A stretch of DNA of 64,000 nt from Microvelia longipes (GCA_018340805.1 JACMZG010001911.1:56234083-56298082); one strand, 5' to 3'. Positions 37,301 through 46,759 are shown, counted from the stretch's first letter. Notes: generated by a model from the letters alone, not told the origin. Made by a program: numbers and translations.

Positions 37301-40300
37301 TGACATGAAGAATTTCTCTGGTGTAAACCACAAAAGCGCATCCAACATCATTTTCGCCTATGCTTCCGTCTGTGTAGATAGCATAGTAGAAGTTTGAATC
37401 TAATATATTTTCTACTATTTTAAAATCAGAGGTTGTTGCTGAATAAGGGCAGTTTTTAAAGGGTACTCTTGTTTCTAAAACGTCACAATGTATGTAAGGT
37501 AAATTTACACCATGCGTAAACTTATAAAGATCAACTGTTTGTTCTATTTTTTACAGATAGGTATTATTCCTGCTATAATGCAATCAGCTTGGAATGAAAT
37601 TGTTCTGTAGCCTCATATGATTCTAATTACCATTATCCATTGTACAGACTTTAATTTACTAATATTCCTTTTTATCTTTTTTCCTTCAGCCCAAACAGGG
37701 GCAGCATATTCCAGCGTAGGACAGAAAGCTCCATCATAAATCATTCCCAATGCTCTTGATCCTATTCCCCAAGCAATTTTTGCTGAACCAGATAATACAT
37801 TTACATAACCTAAAACTTTAGATGTTATCTGAATAATGTGTTGGTTCCATGATCTGTTATTGGTTAAGGTGACTCCTAAAGATATTTTAGAAACGGGACT
37901 GATTTAATTCTATACCCATTTACGTTATATTCATATTTTGTTTCTTGTGTCTTCTCGTTATGTGTAAATATTGAGATTTCGTTTCACTAAATTTTTAATT
38001 TGTTAGCATAAGCCCAGATGTTGATGGACCTAAGAGCTTCTTAACTATGACTTCTAGGTCTTCTACTATCCTAGCAGCTGCCAGAAGAATGTAATCGTCT
38101 GCAAATGCTAGTCCTTTACCGATTGGTAGTATTATCTTTAGAAGTGAATCATTTAATAATCCAAAAATCAGGAGAACTGGATGACCTCTGAGGTCAGCCA
38201 CAATTACGGTTGTCAATTTTAAGTATAGAATCAAAGATTAATTTACTTTTTCTGTTTTTGAAGATGATAAGACCAGGTGTAGAAGATTAGATAAACAATT
38301 CATTTCCCTGAGTCTATGGGTTATCATAGTAAATGCACCTTCAGAGACCAGTGCAACATGCCTCTTTATGTTTAAATGGTCTTCAACAAATTCTTTACTT
38401 CTATTATGACATCTGTTGTGCCTGCTTAGATTTATAAATCCTTACTCGCACTATGTTTAGATTAATTGTCTCTGTTGAACAATGTGTTGTTAGATCTAAT
38501 ACTAGATTGTTTGCTACAGAGACGTTCATTCGATACTTGTTGTCCTTGTTCATCCATCCCCTGTCCATCGGAGATAGGGCTAGGCATTGGATTTGTATCT
38601 ACTTGGTCATCAATTCCATAACGCAAAGGCTTACCTTTATTGTCTCTGTAACTTCTTCTAATTTCTGTTGGCGATTTCCTGTCGTCCGCCATGAGGTTTT
38701 CTGCACCACTTTATTACTCAAAGACAGACAAACTCTTTGAACACATTTCAGTATATTAACAAAAAATCAAAGTAAGAAAATGTAATAAAAATATCGACAA
38801 TGATAATAAACCAAAATGTTAAGTCAGATTAATATCACACGGTACTGGGCCCAATTAGTGGGTCTATAGTTCCACTTTAAGACACTTAAAGTGCGTTTGT
38901 TCCGAGTGTGATAAGGATATGTCGGTAATCAAAAAAGGGTTTTTTCTGCAACACGCTCCAATTTTTCACCCTTGATAAAATATCTTTGGTGCGAATGAGA
39001 TATCTTAACCTCTCTCCGTCTAACTGTGAAGTAAGTTGGAATCGCTCCCCGCTTTGGTAAGTATGGCTCTATGCTGGTTAAGAACTCTAGCATAACTATG
39101 TTCCTTTAATTAGCATCGGAGCTGCCCCACACAGTATTGTGGTGCCTCACAACCAATTAGCAGGGAAAGTCCACTTTCATTACAATAGCGAACTAAGACC
39201 ACTAATGAATCTGAAGGAGGGGGAGTTAGAGAGTCGTACGGTAAGTACAGGAAGCACAAGACTAGGTCTCGCTGCACTCACCCAGTTGACTCACATCTAC
39301 AGTCACTGCTACCAGATCTTTGAGACGAACATTTGGAATTAGAGAGGCTCCTATATTTTTAATAAAAATACAAGTTCTCTGTCTTCTGGCCATCCCGACA
39401 TTAGACCAAGGTTCCTCAAATGGCACTAGGTCCCCTGACTTGATCCTTATAAAAACGCACTTGCACAAGGCCAATACTTAGATATAGGTCCACAATCTGC
39501 TTACAAGGGACAGAGGTGGCTGCGAAAACATGCTGAAGATTAGCCAGGAGAACCCAAAGACAACTCAGTGGACTTTCCAACCTTATTTTGCCATCCTTGG
39601 AAGAAAGAAGAGAGTCCTCGTTTTCTGTAGGCAGCGGAGTGAGTTTCCCTCCCTCCTGTCTCTCCACCAAAGTGGAATTCAGAAAGGGAGAGTGTGCCTC
39701 GTCAATCAATTTAGCCATCATGTATGAGCTCTAAAGTATCAAGGGCTTAGCAGATATGCCTTGCCTTTGGTTAGACTAATTACGTGCAAATAATAGTGCG
39801 TACTTCTAATTTTAGAGGCATTTGTCTTCACCCTCATTTTCCTCTCGTCTTAATGACTCGGAGAAGAGTAAGGGTGTTATACTACGAGCGGGACGTTTCT
39901 CCATTATTGGAGTACTCAGGTACTTTATTAGACCATATTCCTCAACATAATGTATTCACGTATTATAATTCTTTTTGATTAGGCATATAATTTTTATTTG
40001 TCCCTATTTTTCAGCACTGTCGAGGAGAGAAAATTGATTATTCAGTAATTGATACAAGAGGAAAGAAGCGGAGAGCTAGTATTCAATCAGATTCAAGCTC
40101 AATCAAACCTAGAAGTGTTGCAAAAATGTCAGAATTCTTTTTCGCTAATGCCTGTTATGAAGGTAACTAAAAAATGTGGCGCGGAGGCTGTCAGTCAGAC
40201 GAATTATCTTTGAAATGTGTACGTTGGTGCTTAACAATCCATTTCTGGCTTGAGTTTCTAATATACGTTTTATAACCCGAGTAGTAGCATCACAACTTGT

Positions 40301-43300
40301 TATTTAAATTGTACGGATTTTCAATTAAAATGCACAAATTAACCCCTGGATTAAACAAAACTGCACATTATTCGCGCTCATTTAAAGTTTTGTTTATGCT
40401 AATTGTTTAGAATTTTCCCCAAAAAATCCAGAAGATGAAATAACAATTCGTGAAAATTTATTTGTTTTTTAAAAAAAAAAACATTTTTTATTGTTCCAAA
40501 CAAAGTCTTTTGACCTGAAACTGATTTTGAGCCAATATTTTTTTTTGGTCGGGTCCTTCGTATAAATGTTTGGGGTGCTGCCCACAAAAAAGCAATTTTT
40601 TTTATTGCTCCAAAAATCTTCTATTGAACCGAAACGGAATTTAAGCCAATAAAAATGTTTTTTTCGTTGGGTCCTCCTAAAAAATTTTGGGGATGCTGCC
40701 CCTTGGAAAAGTGCTACAAAAATTGATGGTCCCCTTTTAGAATTTATTGGATACCGCCTAAAAGTATATATATAATTGGCTAAAATAACTCAATAACAGG
40801 AAACACTCTTTATTCCCAAGGGAAAAAAAGTTATTTTTACTCCCAAGGGAGTGTGAATAAGTTTATACACCGTCTGGAGATAAAACTTATTTTTAAGATG
40901 ACATTCATTAACACACTACTTAAACGTTGCGACAGAGTACCAATATAAGGAATGGAGCACCATTTTCTGGTATCAGGTTACTTTCTTTCTTTCTGACAAT
41001 CTTATTTATGATGTCTACGTCGTAACCATTAGCCCGCGCTATGTCACAGTTGGTGACATAGTTTGAGTTCCTTATTATATGCATCCTGGTCTAAAGGTAA
41101 GGTCTACAGACAATCTATTAAGAAATAGAAGGCTGCCATTTTGTGTTTCCTCGGGTGATGTGAGTCAACTGGAATGGCGTTGTCAGTAGCCGTAGGCTAT
41201 CTATAAACCTCAAATCTCAATCAATTATCTTTTCTGAATAGTGAAATATCTAAGTAATTAAGTCTGTCTTCTTGTTCAACCACAAGCCTAAACTTAAGGT
41301 AAGGTTTGCAGTTATTCAAATAGTCTAGGCATTTGTGAAGTTTATTAATGGAACTGACCCAGATAACAAAACGTCGTCCACGTACCTTTTTCAGAATTTT
41401 TATATACTTTCTGAAGAAGTCCTCCCATCGCTAAGCCTTCTTTTCCGCAATAGTACTCATCATTAAAATAAAGCAGTTTTGGTTGAGATAAAAGCTTCAT
41501 AATATCCCCAAGTTCTGCGTTAAGAATTTTATCTGTGGAATGTTTACCAAGTAAAGCATTCAGAGTCGTTAACATATATCGGGGGGAAACTTTTAAACAA
41601 ACTTACTACGTCGATTGAGACCAAGATAAACTTGTCAAATAACTGAACTGATTGTAAAGCCTAAACTTAAGGTAAGATTTGCAGTTATTCAAATAGTCTA
41701 GGCATTTGTGAAGTTTATTAATGGAACTGACCCAGATAACAAAAACGTCGTCCACGTACCTTTTTCAGAATTTTTATATACTTTCTGAAGAAGTCCTCCC
41801 ATCGCTAAGCCTTCTTTTCCGCAATAGTACTCATCATTAAAATAAAAGCAGTTTTGGTTGAGATAAAGCTTCATAATATCCCCAAGTTCTGCGTTAAGAA
41901 TTTTATCTGTGGAATGTTTACCAAGTAAAGCATTCAGAGTCGTTAACATATATCGGGGGGATACTTTTAAACAAACTTACTACGTCGATTGAGACCAAGA
42001 TAAACTTGTCAAATAACTGAACTGATTGTAAAGCCTAAACTTAAGGTAAGGTTTGCAGTTATTCAAATAGTCTAGGCATTTGTGAAGTTTATTAATGGAA
42101 CTGACCCAGATAACAAAAACGTCGTCCACGTACCTTTTTCAGAATTTTTATATACTTTCTGAAGAAGTCCTCCCATCGCTAAGCCTTCTTTCCGCAATAG
42201 TACTCATCATTAAAAAAGCAGTTTTGGTTGAGATAAAGCTTCATAATATCCCCAAGTTCTGCGTTAGAATTTTATCTGTGGAATGTTACCAAGTAAAGCA
42301 TTCAGAGTCGTTAACATATATCGGGGGGATACTTTTAAACAAACTTACTACGTCGATTGAGACCAAGATAAACTTGTCAAATAACTGAACTGATTGTAAA
42401 GATTTCACTAACTCAAACGTATTTTTAACATCATCAATAGCTTCAAAGTTTGTGATGTTAGTAAATTTTCTATTAGATCATTTACCCAATTTTTCGGTAG
42501 CCGAAGAGCCAAACGATTCCTGGTTCATGAACTTGAAATAGTCCATAGAATTTAGGTGGTAAAGGATCCAAATGCTTTAGACCAACTCTTTCTTAACGAG
42601 ATCGACTATCTTTTGTTTAAACTCCTCGGTTGGATCTTTACTTAACTTTTCAAATCCATTATCATGTAGGAACTTTGTCTTTGTAAACATCCTTGTAAAT
42701 GACGACACTATAATTTCTTTTACCAGCTATGATAATAATAAGCTTGTTATCTCGATATATGATAAGGTCTTGTTAGGTTGAAAGCGCTTTCGTAATTTGT
42801 TAATAAACAAAGTTTTCTGTGGAGAGACTCTTTATTTTTCTTATTTCAAAGGTAAATTTGTTATTATTTTTTCTTTTCATTATCTGAGGGCACGGCAGTG
42901 CCCCAGCCAAGTCTTGCTTTATATGGTACAAGTTTCATATTCAAGCCTGGCAGTGACGAACACCCTTTTCCCGAAGCAATTCGGAGCATTTATTACCCCC
43001 TTGTATCTTTTGACTGGATAAACCTAGAATCTTTTAATTTGGCTAACGCAAAGATCACATTGGAACAATATTACTTGTGAAATTTCAATTCCTTATCTAT
43101 AATAGAACACGAGAAATTTTACTTTGAAAATGACTAATTTCGACCCTGACTGACTGACTGACTCACTCATCATAATTCTAAGGCACTTCTAATAATCGTA
43201 GAAACTTAAAATTTGAAATAAGGGTAGAGTTGGTTTGATAAACCAAGGAAAAATGGTCAAATTTGCAATATTTGAATTTGATCTCCTAAATATTGCCTCT

Positions 43301-46068
43301 GATATGAAAAATTAGTGGCTTATAAAGACTTTATCAACAGTATATGATTTATTATTTGTTACATGAAAATATATATGTCTAACAATAATATAATAACTGT
43401 ATTGTATAAATGATATATTTTTCTTAAATCTTTATCAAATATGTTGAGATATTTAAATAATTTAAACTTAATTGTTGATTTCAATACGAAGCATCCATTG
43501 TTCTAACTATTTCAGAGGCAAAATGAGTTATTTTACATGGGCTCGACCAAAATAACCATACCTTAGCAAATGAGTACCTGCTTTTAACTTACGTTTAAGC
43601 AAGTTATTGTCATCTAATATTTTTAACAAAATTACTATTCATCAAGTAATACCAATGCGAAATATATTTTTATAAATTGCAAGACACTATACAAAGAGGA
43701 AATTACTCGATTATGAACAGTTAAATCGCTTCTAAATCGTTCAATATCAGAAAAAGATTAGTCGACATTTCAAGTCAGGGGTTTTATTTAAAGGGCTTGG
43801 GTTATAGTCCAAGAGCCAGACGCAAAAAACGTGACCGTCTAGCCCCAAAGGTTTAACCCACTAGATCGACTTATTATGGCACCCTGATAATGAATCAGGT
43901 GATCTGCCGTTTCAGTTAAGGGAATTTTAGCCCCAGGGCCCCTTTAAAATCCGAAAAATGACCCCAAATTCTGGTTTCGTCCAATAACGGTGTTCTTATT
44001 GGTTTTCAAAAAAGTTAAAGGGTTGTTTTTTAAAGTTTATTAAATTTGTGATAAATCCATTTTTTAACCATCAAAATTGGTCCAGTAAAACCGGAGATAC
44101 AAATGTTGAAAGATTACCGAAAAAACATCTAAAAGCATACATTTTTGTCTAAAAACGCACAAAAACCTTAAAATGTCATGTTTTTCCCTATTAACATGTT
44201 TAAGAATTATACAAACTTAAAAATCATGCATATTCTGTTAAACTACAGGTAATATAAAGTTGTTCTAGAGAAAGAAGTCAGCACAGCTCTAATATGTGAT
44301 GACTTAATGACCGACATATAATGCTAAAAACGTGTATTTTTCTAAAATTCAAGTTTTTACCTACCATTTAGCATTATATGTCGGTCATTAAGTCATCACA
44401 TATTAAAGCTGCGCTGACTTCTTTCCCTAGAACAACTCTATATTACCTGCAGTTTAACAGAATATGCATGATTTTTAAGTCTGTCGAATTCTTAAACATG
44501 TTAATATGGATTTATCACAAATTTAATAAACTTTAAAAAACAACCCTTTAACTTTTTTGATAAAACCAATTGGAACACCGTTATTGGGCGAAAACTGAAT
44601 TTGGGGACATTTTTCGGACTTTAAAGTGACCCCGGGGCTAAAATTCCCTTATCTGAAACGGCAGACCACCTGATTCATTATCAGGGAGCCAGAATAAGTT
44701 GATCTAGTGGGTTAAACCTTTGGGGCTAGACGGTCACGTTTTTTGTGTCTGGCTCTTGGACTATTAGAGTGTAGTAAACTTATATTTATAAAAAAATAGT
44801 TAAAATAGTGCAGGTATAAGCACATGCTAATATTAAAAAATTTAATTGCGTCCTGATTTATTATCTACGTGTGACATTAAGATGGACCAAAAAAGACAGA
44901 AAATAGGCTCTTCCAAAATCCACACATCTTAAGTTTAGCAGCAAAGTTAATCGAAATTTCTTACAAAAAGGAGTGAGATCCCAACAAAACACCCTGTGAA
45001 AAAATGCAGGGGTAATTATTTTACCTCTGCGTTCTTGCCTAGTCAGAAATTTTTTTACTGTTAAATTTTGTAAGGCTTTTGAGCAAATACGTTGCGGATA
45101 TTAGATAAACATTTATATTTCTCAAGATTTATGAAAACAGCGAATGAATAGACTTGGCTTAAACTATGATATCATAACTTTTTACGCAAGACTTGGCTGC
45201 ATTTTGTTGGGTTTTGATTTTATTATATTTATTTTGTTATTATTTTTTTCCTTTTAATTACATTTATATACCTACATATTTTTATCTCCCATGTATTTTA
45301 TGCATTATGCTTTATTTATGTTTATATTTCATTTGTTTTATTTTAAGTATTTACTTATTTTTTTTTTTATAATTATTTGGCTTTAACTTATTCTAATTTA
45401 ACTTTTTTATTAGGTTTTGCACTGATGACGGCCTCTAGTTAGGTTAAAAAGGCTTTGCTAATAAAGTTTTGTTTTGAGGATAGACTTATTTTCTTTAATT
45501 ATGTATATAGAAGCTATTTCTTGAATAACTTATAACAGGCGTAACCCAATGTTATTTCATTGAAATTTCAAAGGGCATTCATTATAAAGGCTTAATGATT
45601 CAGAAAAGCTAATTCTAAAATAACTTTGACTTTTTAGGTTACGTAGCTTATTTATCTCAGAGTGGAAGTTGGTTTATCCAACAGGTTGTTAATGTTTTCA
45701 TGAAAAGGATCAAAGAAGGATGGGAACTTCATCGAATGATGCTTGAAGTACACCGGAATATTCAAACAGGACACAGCCCTCCTGAGTGGGAGACGACAGA
45801 TTACTATGATGCCACTAAAACCAATATAGTCAAGGAAGCGCCGTGTTTTAAATCTTCGTTGACGAAAGAGGTTTACTTTCAATTTAAAGACGATTTTACA
45901 TACAACGAGATGATAACAAATTTCAGTATTTTAATGAAAGACAAAGAAAATACTTCGAGAGAAAGCTTAGATGGTACACATGACGATAAAAACGATGTGT
46001 TCGTGGATGGAAATTCTCGAAAAATAACGCATTCAAACGATCAGGAACAGTTGAGATCAGAACACTAA
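19898..46068 (+). CDS. Caspase C with C-terminal extension (368 aa as read)
   Basis: Third tandem caspase. Exons 19898-19950, 22080-22199, 25645-25802, 36163-36359, 40015-40162 and 45638-46068 give 1107 bases in frame, with the same intron phases as A and B. The gene covers 26 kb because introns 3-5 are filled with satellite and retroelements. The N-terminus MDRKRKLDIQV is short and basic, with no CARD. Landmarks: KKGKALMIS strand, pocket Arg61 (ERRGN), catalytic His133 (MAHG), Cys178 (QHCRG), linker Asp202 (QSDS), p10 GSWFIQQVV and SSLTKEVYF. Leu231 stands where the usual pocket Arg should be. After the p10 core an acidic tail of about 55 residues is absent from A and B. It ends in a stop that may be a frameshift artefact, because a DUF4780-like frame follows at once. 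More diverged from A and B than they are from each other. Confidence 0.88.
20247..20405. repeat. (AT)n microsatellite
   Basis: Nearly pure AT run, and a second one at 20655-20700. The Ile/Tyr ORFs over them are meaningless. Confidence 0.95.
20545..20590. other. GC-rich hairpin
   Basis: 'ggcgcacatgcggtgg' is followed after a few bases by its near-perfect complement 'ccgccgcatgtgcgcc', in an otherwise AT-rich intron of caspase C. The flanks ('ccaaccgggaacctg', 'ggaccttcaatcc') match no element I recognise. Confidence 0.6.
20880..21160 (+). pseudogene. Jockey-type LINE 3' remnant
   Basis: The + frame around 20930-21015 reads APCFVSNLTIHNDLKIPFIKD. It parallels the C-terminal segments at 11575-11670 (TNACFFVSNLTLHLNL) and 59705-59780 (SYIANRIIHNDFKVPYVRD). 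Stops interrupt it. Short 5'-truncated LINE copy in intron 1 of caspase C. Confidence 0.65.
21530..21870. repeat. Dispersed repeat R1 copy
   Basis: Carries the R1 order in reverse: 'gtctgttatcatcgtagc', 'atgacgtcattaa', 'aaaacgcggaaaaataatgc' and 'taagactaacatgtgccaag'. Intron 1 of caspase C. Confidence 0.65.
22318..22490. repeat. 26-bp minisatellite
   Basis: About six to seven imperfect copies of 'ggttataatatttatcacaa' plus 'tgatat', in intron 2 of caspase C just after exon 2. Confidence 0.85.
22890..23176 (+). mobile_element. MITE family M1, copy 1
   Basis: Starts 'catagacatatatactagag' and ends with 'agggccctctagtaat', the reverse complement of the start of the family. The interior has 'tttttggggctctcaggggc' and 'cctgcacattgcttgt'. 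Other copies are at 24233-24482 (reversed), 56217-56532 and 59394-59701. No coding capacity. Confidence 0.8.
23535..23625. other. Two adjacent perfect hairpins
   Basis: 'ctgatctccccttt' pairs with 'aaggggagatcag'. Directly beside it 'attacccttctaaggt' pairs with 'accttagaagggtaat'. Two strong stems side by side with almost no loop, in intron 2 of caspase C. They are not terminal repeats of an element I can recognise. Confidence 0.7.
24233..24482 (-). mobile_element. MITE family M1, copy 2 (reversed)
   Basis: Begins 'agagatatattactagaggg' and runs through 'acaatgtgcaggaagcc' to 'aatgaggttacacagagccc', the reverse complement of copy 1. The far terminus is missing. Copies 1 and 2 face each other about 1.05 kb apart, so they could be the long inverted ends of one larger element. 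Confidence 0.7.
24485..24530 (+). pseudogene. Possible relic of a caspase exon (third coding exon)
   Basis: 'gatgttaaagtactggagga' (24496-24515), continuing 'taa', matches 'gatgttgaagtactggagga' in the third exon of caspase C (about 25712-25731) with one difference. Similarity fades on both sides. The reading DVKVLEDN stops at once. It suggests a duplicated, decayed exon in the preceding intron. Confidence 0.45.
25240..25326. repeat. (AT)n plus (GT)n microsatellite
   Basis: AT run followed at 25327-25355 by a GT run. Intron 2 of caspase C. Confidence 0.95.
25490..25592. other. Three consecutive hairpins just upstream of a caspase C exon
   Basis: 'ggccgcgaagcggcc', then 'atggctgc' pairing with 'gcagccat' around 'actaagaaa', then 'cagcacct' pairing with 'aggtgctg' around 'cgtctttagtggca'. 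The last stem ends about 65 bases before the acceptor at 25644. A similar 'ctacgaagcgg...ccgctt' fold lies at 52710-52760. Confidence 0.6.
26622..31292. repeat. Satellite array, 62-bp unit, about 75 copies
   Basis: Unit: 'acattctgagggcgagcgca', 'gtgagaccaaagtaatactc', 'ccttaagctttgtataatca', 'tg' (62 bp). Copies vary mostly by single-base indels. The error rate rises clearly beyond about 29.7 kb, and an N is present at 29950. It fills almost half of intron 3 of caspase C. All minus-strand ORFs here (e.g. 27440-27823) are unit translations and not genes. The 'gagcgcagtgagaccgaag' part resembles 'gagcgaagcgagtccgaag' of dispersed repeat R1, the probable source. Confidence 0.97.
31300..32065 (-). 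repeat. PLE-1 terminal copy, left (minus orientation)
   Basis: Reverse complement of 34060-34829, about 770 bp. The outer ends are 'gaaagaacgaagaaaagagg' on the left and its reverse complement, with one or two changes, on the right. Both contain 'ttgaaagcgcttt' and 'gtggagaga' near the end. The inner limit falls at 'gacggaagctactttctgg'. Confidence 0.85.
34060..34829 (+). repeat. PLE-1 terminal copy, right (plus orientation), carrying a GIY-YIG endonuclease fragment
   Basis: The plus frame around 34190-34330 reads through CGVCKSEY-like sequence to TGRSISTRISEHLKNTGS and RFYDHINAKD, the GIY-YIG domain of Penelope-like elements. It is inverted relative to the element's own ORF, as known for PLE terminal repeats. 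Confidence 0.8.
34866..34935. repeat. Orphan satellite unit beyond PLE-1
   Basis: One 62-bp unit ('gaagtaatactcccttaagc' to 'ctgagggcgagcgaagcgag') lies on the far side of PLE-1. It reads 'gcgaagcgagtcc', the R1-like version, not the satellite's 'gcgcagtgagacc'. Confidence 0.85.
35420..35660. repeat. Weak R1 repeat fragment
   Basis: Contains 'tccaatttcaacttgaatgg', 'gatgactcagcaaaata' and 'cttcccaggcagcacaac', resembling the middle of R1. The rest of 34936-36162 shows no gene. Confidence 0.4.
36930..38240 (-). pseudogene. I/LOA-type LINE: reverse transcriptase and RNase H remnants
   Basis: Minus strand. 38234-37995 carries an RT segment with LPIGKGLAFADD (catalytic FADD) after a VADLRGHPV stretch. 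37331-37083 is an RNase H fragment (NIQAEQLAILKALNWLDQQD). RT plus RNase H is the mark of I-group/LOA LINEs. Frameshifts are many, so it is dead. It lies in intron 4 of caspase C. Confidence 0.8.
38450..39721 (-). pseudogene. LOA-type LINE: ORF1-like start and AP endonuclease remnant
   Basis: Minus strand. 39721-39416 includes LLANLQHVFAATSVPC and KDQVRGPSAI. 39474-39262 includes ARRQRTCIFIKNIGASLIP and LVAVTVDVSQ. These follow the order of the LINE AP-like endonuclease, continuing (frames shift) into LYLPYDS near 39230. The segment 38692-38462 (MADDRKSPTEIRRSYRDN) may be the start of another ORF1. It may be one broken element with 36930-38240, or two copies. Confidence 0.65.
40920..42840 (-). 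pseudogene. Second Penelope-like element (PLE-2), 5'-and 3'-eroded
   Basis: The minus frame reads NDEYYCGKEGLAMGG and LTTLNALLGKHSTD, the RT core of a Penelope-like element of a family other than PLE-1. Near 42660-42590 it reads KDPTEEFKQKIVDLVKK. The right end at 42775-42835 has the PLE-style terminus 'gttgaaagcgctttcg...tgtggagagactc'. The internal part is triplicated (separate entry). Stops and frameshifts throughout. Confidence 0.75.
41285..42395. repeat. Threefold tandem duplication of about 373 bp inside PLE-2
   Basis: Units start at 'agcctaaacttaaggtaagg' at 41285, 41658 and 42031, and differ by only a few single-base changes and indels. Near identity means a recent duplication or an assembly artefact. 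Confidence 0.93.
43138..43170. repeat. (GACT)n short tandem run
   Basis: 'gactgactgactgactcact', a short tetranucleotide run. Confidence 0.8.
43803..44765. mobile_element. 0.96-kb palindromic foldback element
   Basis: Left arm from 'tatagtccaagagccagacg' inward, right arm ending 'tctggctcttggactatta'. The arms pair over nearly their full length of about 450 bp each, meeting at 'aaaaacgtgtatttttctaa' around 44325-44345. No ORF. A one-armed relative is at 54081-54560. Lies in intron 5 of caspase C. Confidence 0.88.
45225..45500 (+). mobile_element. Solitary Penelope-like terminal repeat
   Basis: An AT-rich run then 'gcactgatgacggcctc', 'taggttaaaaaggctttgct' and 'tttgaggatagactt', parallel to the PLE-1 end ('gcactgatgatggcctcatg', 'gttgaaagcgctttg', 'gtggagagactc'). 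No RT attached. Confidence 0.6.
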
Positions 46069-46142
46069 ATCAAGCAAGCTCTAGTAAAAGAAGGAAAAAT
46101 ATCCCCAGCGTTTCCTTCTCTGACGAAGGCACAAAAATAAGC

Positions 46143-46646
46143 ATGGGAGTTGTTCTCCGCACGTATCCAGAAGATCATCTAAATAATGATCAATATAATG
46201 AAATTCAAGAAAAGCTAATGCAATTTTGCTTGTCATTTACTGAAGAGAACAGTGCACCGACGTTTAGTGATTGGAAATTAAACCAAGGAGTTGTATCGTT
46301 CAAATACTCTACTATGTTTCAATCTCGATTAGAGAAATATATTTTAGATATTACCCTTCAAGGAGGACAAACACTGAAGATAAATGATAAATTGAGAGTA
46401 TCATTTTGGGCTCCAAATCCTTGCCATAAAGCACGCCCGAATGATATTCTAAAGATGATTAAAAGTCAAAATAAAGATCTCAAAACAGAAAGTTGGGAAA
46501 TAATTTCTTCTGAACAATATGAGTCAGGACAAATGGTTATATTTAGCATTGATAGAGATGTATTGAAAGTATTAGAGGAAATGGGATTGAAGTGTAACTG
46601 CGGCTTAGACAAAGGTACTTTTACAATACTTAATCCTCAGTGTTAA
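46143..46646 (+). CDS. DUF4780-like domain, probably the C-terminal part of caspase C
   Basis: 168-codon ORF (167 aa) reading YPEDHLNNDQYNEIQ, then SDWKLNQGVVSF, LRVSFWAP, IKSQNKDLKTESWEI and VIFSIDRDVLKVL. The pattern (PxxxLxxxQ, W-G strand, QNxxLxTxxW, IDxxxxxxL) fits DUF4780, an arthropod domain of unknown function; I compared it from memory only. The frame is open without a stop from 45990, through a Ser/Lys/Arg-rich linker (SSSKRRKN), overlapping the tail of caspase C in another frame. No promoter-like or acceptor site separates them, so a fusion by a one-base frameshift is the likeliest reading. Alternatives: a separate small gene, or a transposon-borne domain that landed here. The first in-frame ATG is at 46143. 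Confidence 0.7.
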   Translation: MGVVLRTYPEDHLNNDQYNEIQEKLMQFCLSFTEENSAPTFSDWKLNQGVVSFKYSTMFQSRLEKYILDITLQGGQTLKINDKLRVSFWAPNPCHKARPNDILKMIKSQNKDLKTESWEIISSEQYESGQMVIFSIDRDVLKVLEEMGLKCNCGLDKGTFTILNPQC

Positions 46647-46740
46647 TAATTGAGGGCCAAAATAACCATACATTAAAAATTCAGAAATAATCAACACCCT
46701 TTTTAAGATAGTGTGAATCTATGGAACTAGTCACTTCTAA

Positions 46741-46746
46741 AATAAA
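46741..46746 (+). terminator. Polyadenylation signal AATAAA after the DUF4780-like frame
   Basis: 95 bases after the stop at 46646; it could serve caspase C and the DUF4780 segment as one transcript. No AATAAA separates 46068 from 46143. Confidence 0.45.
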
Positions 46747-46759
46747 TACTTCTAATCTA

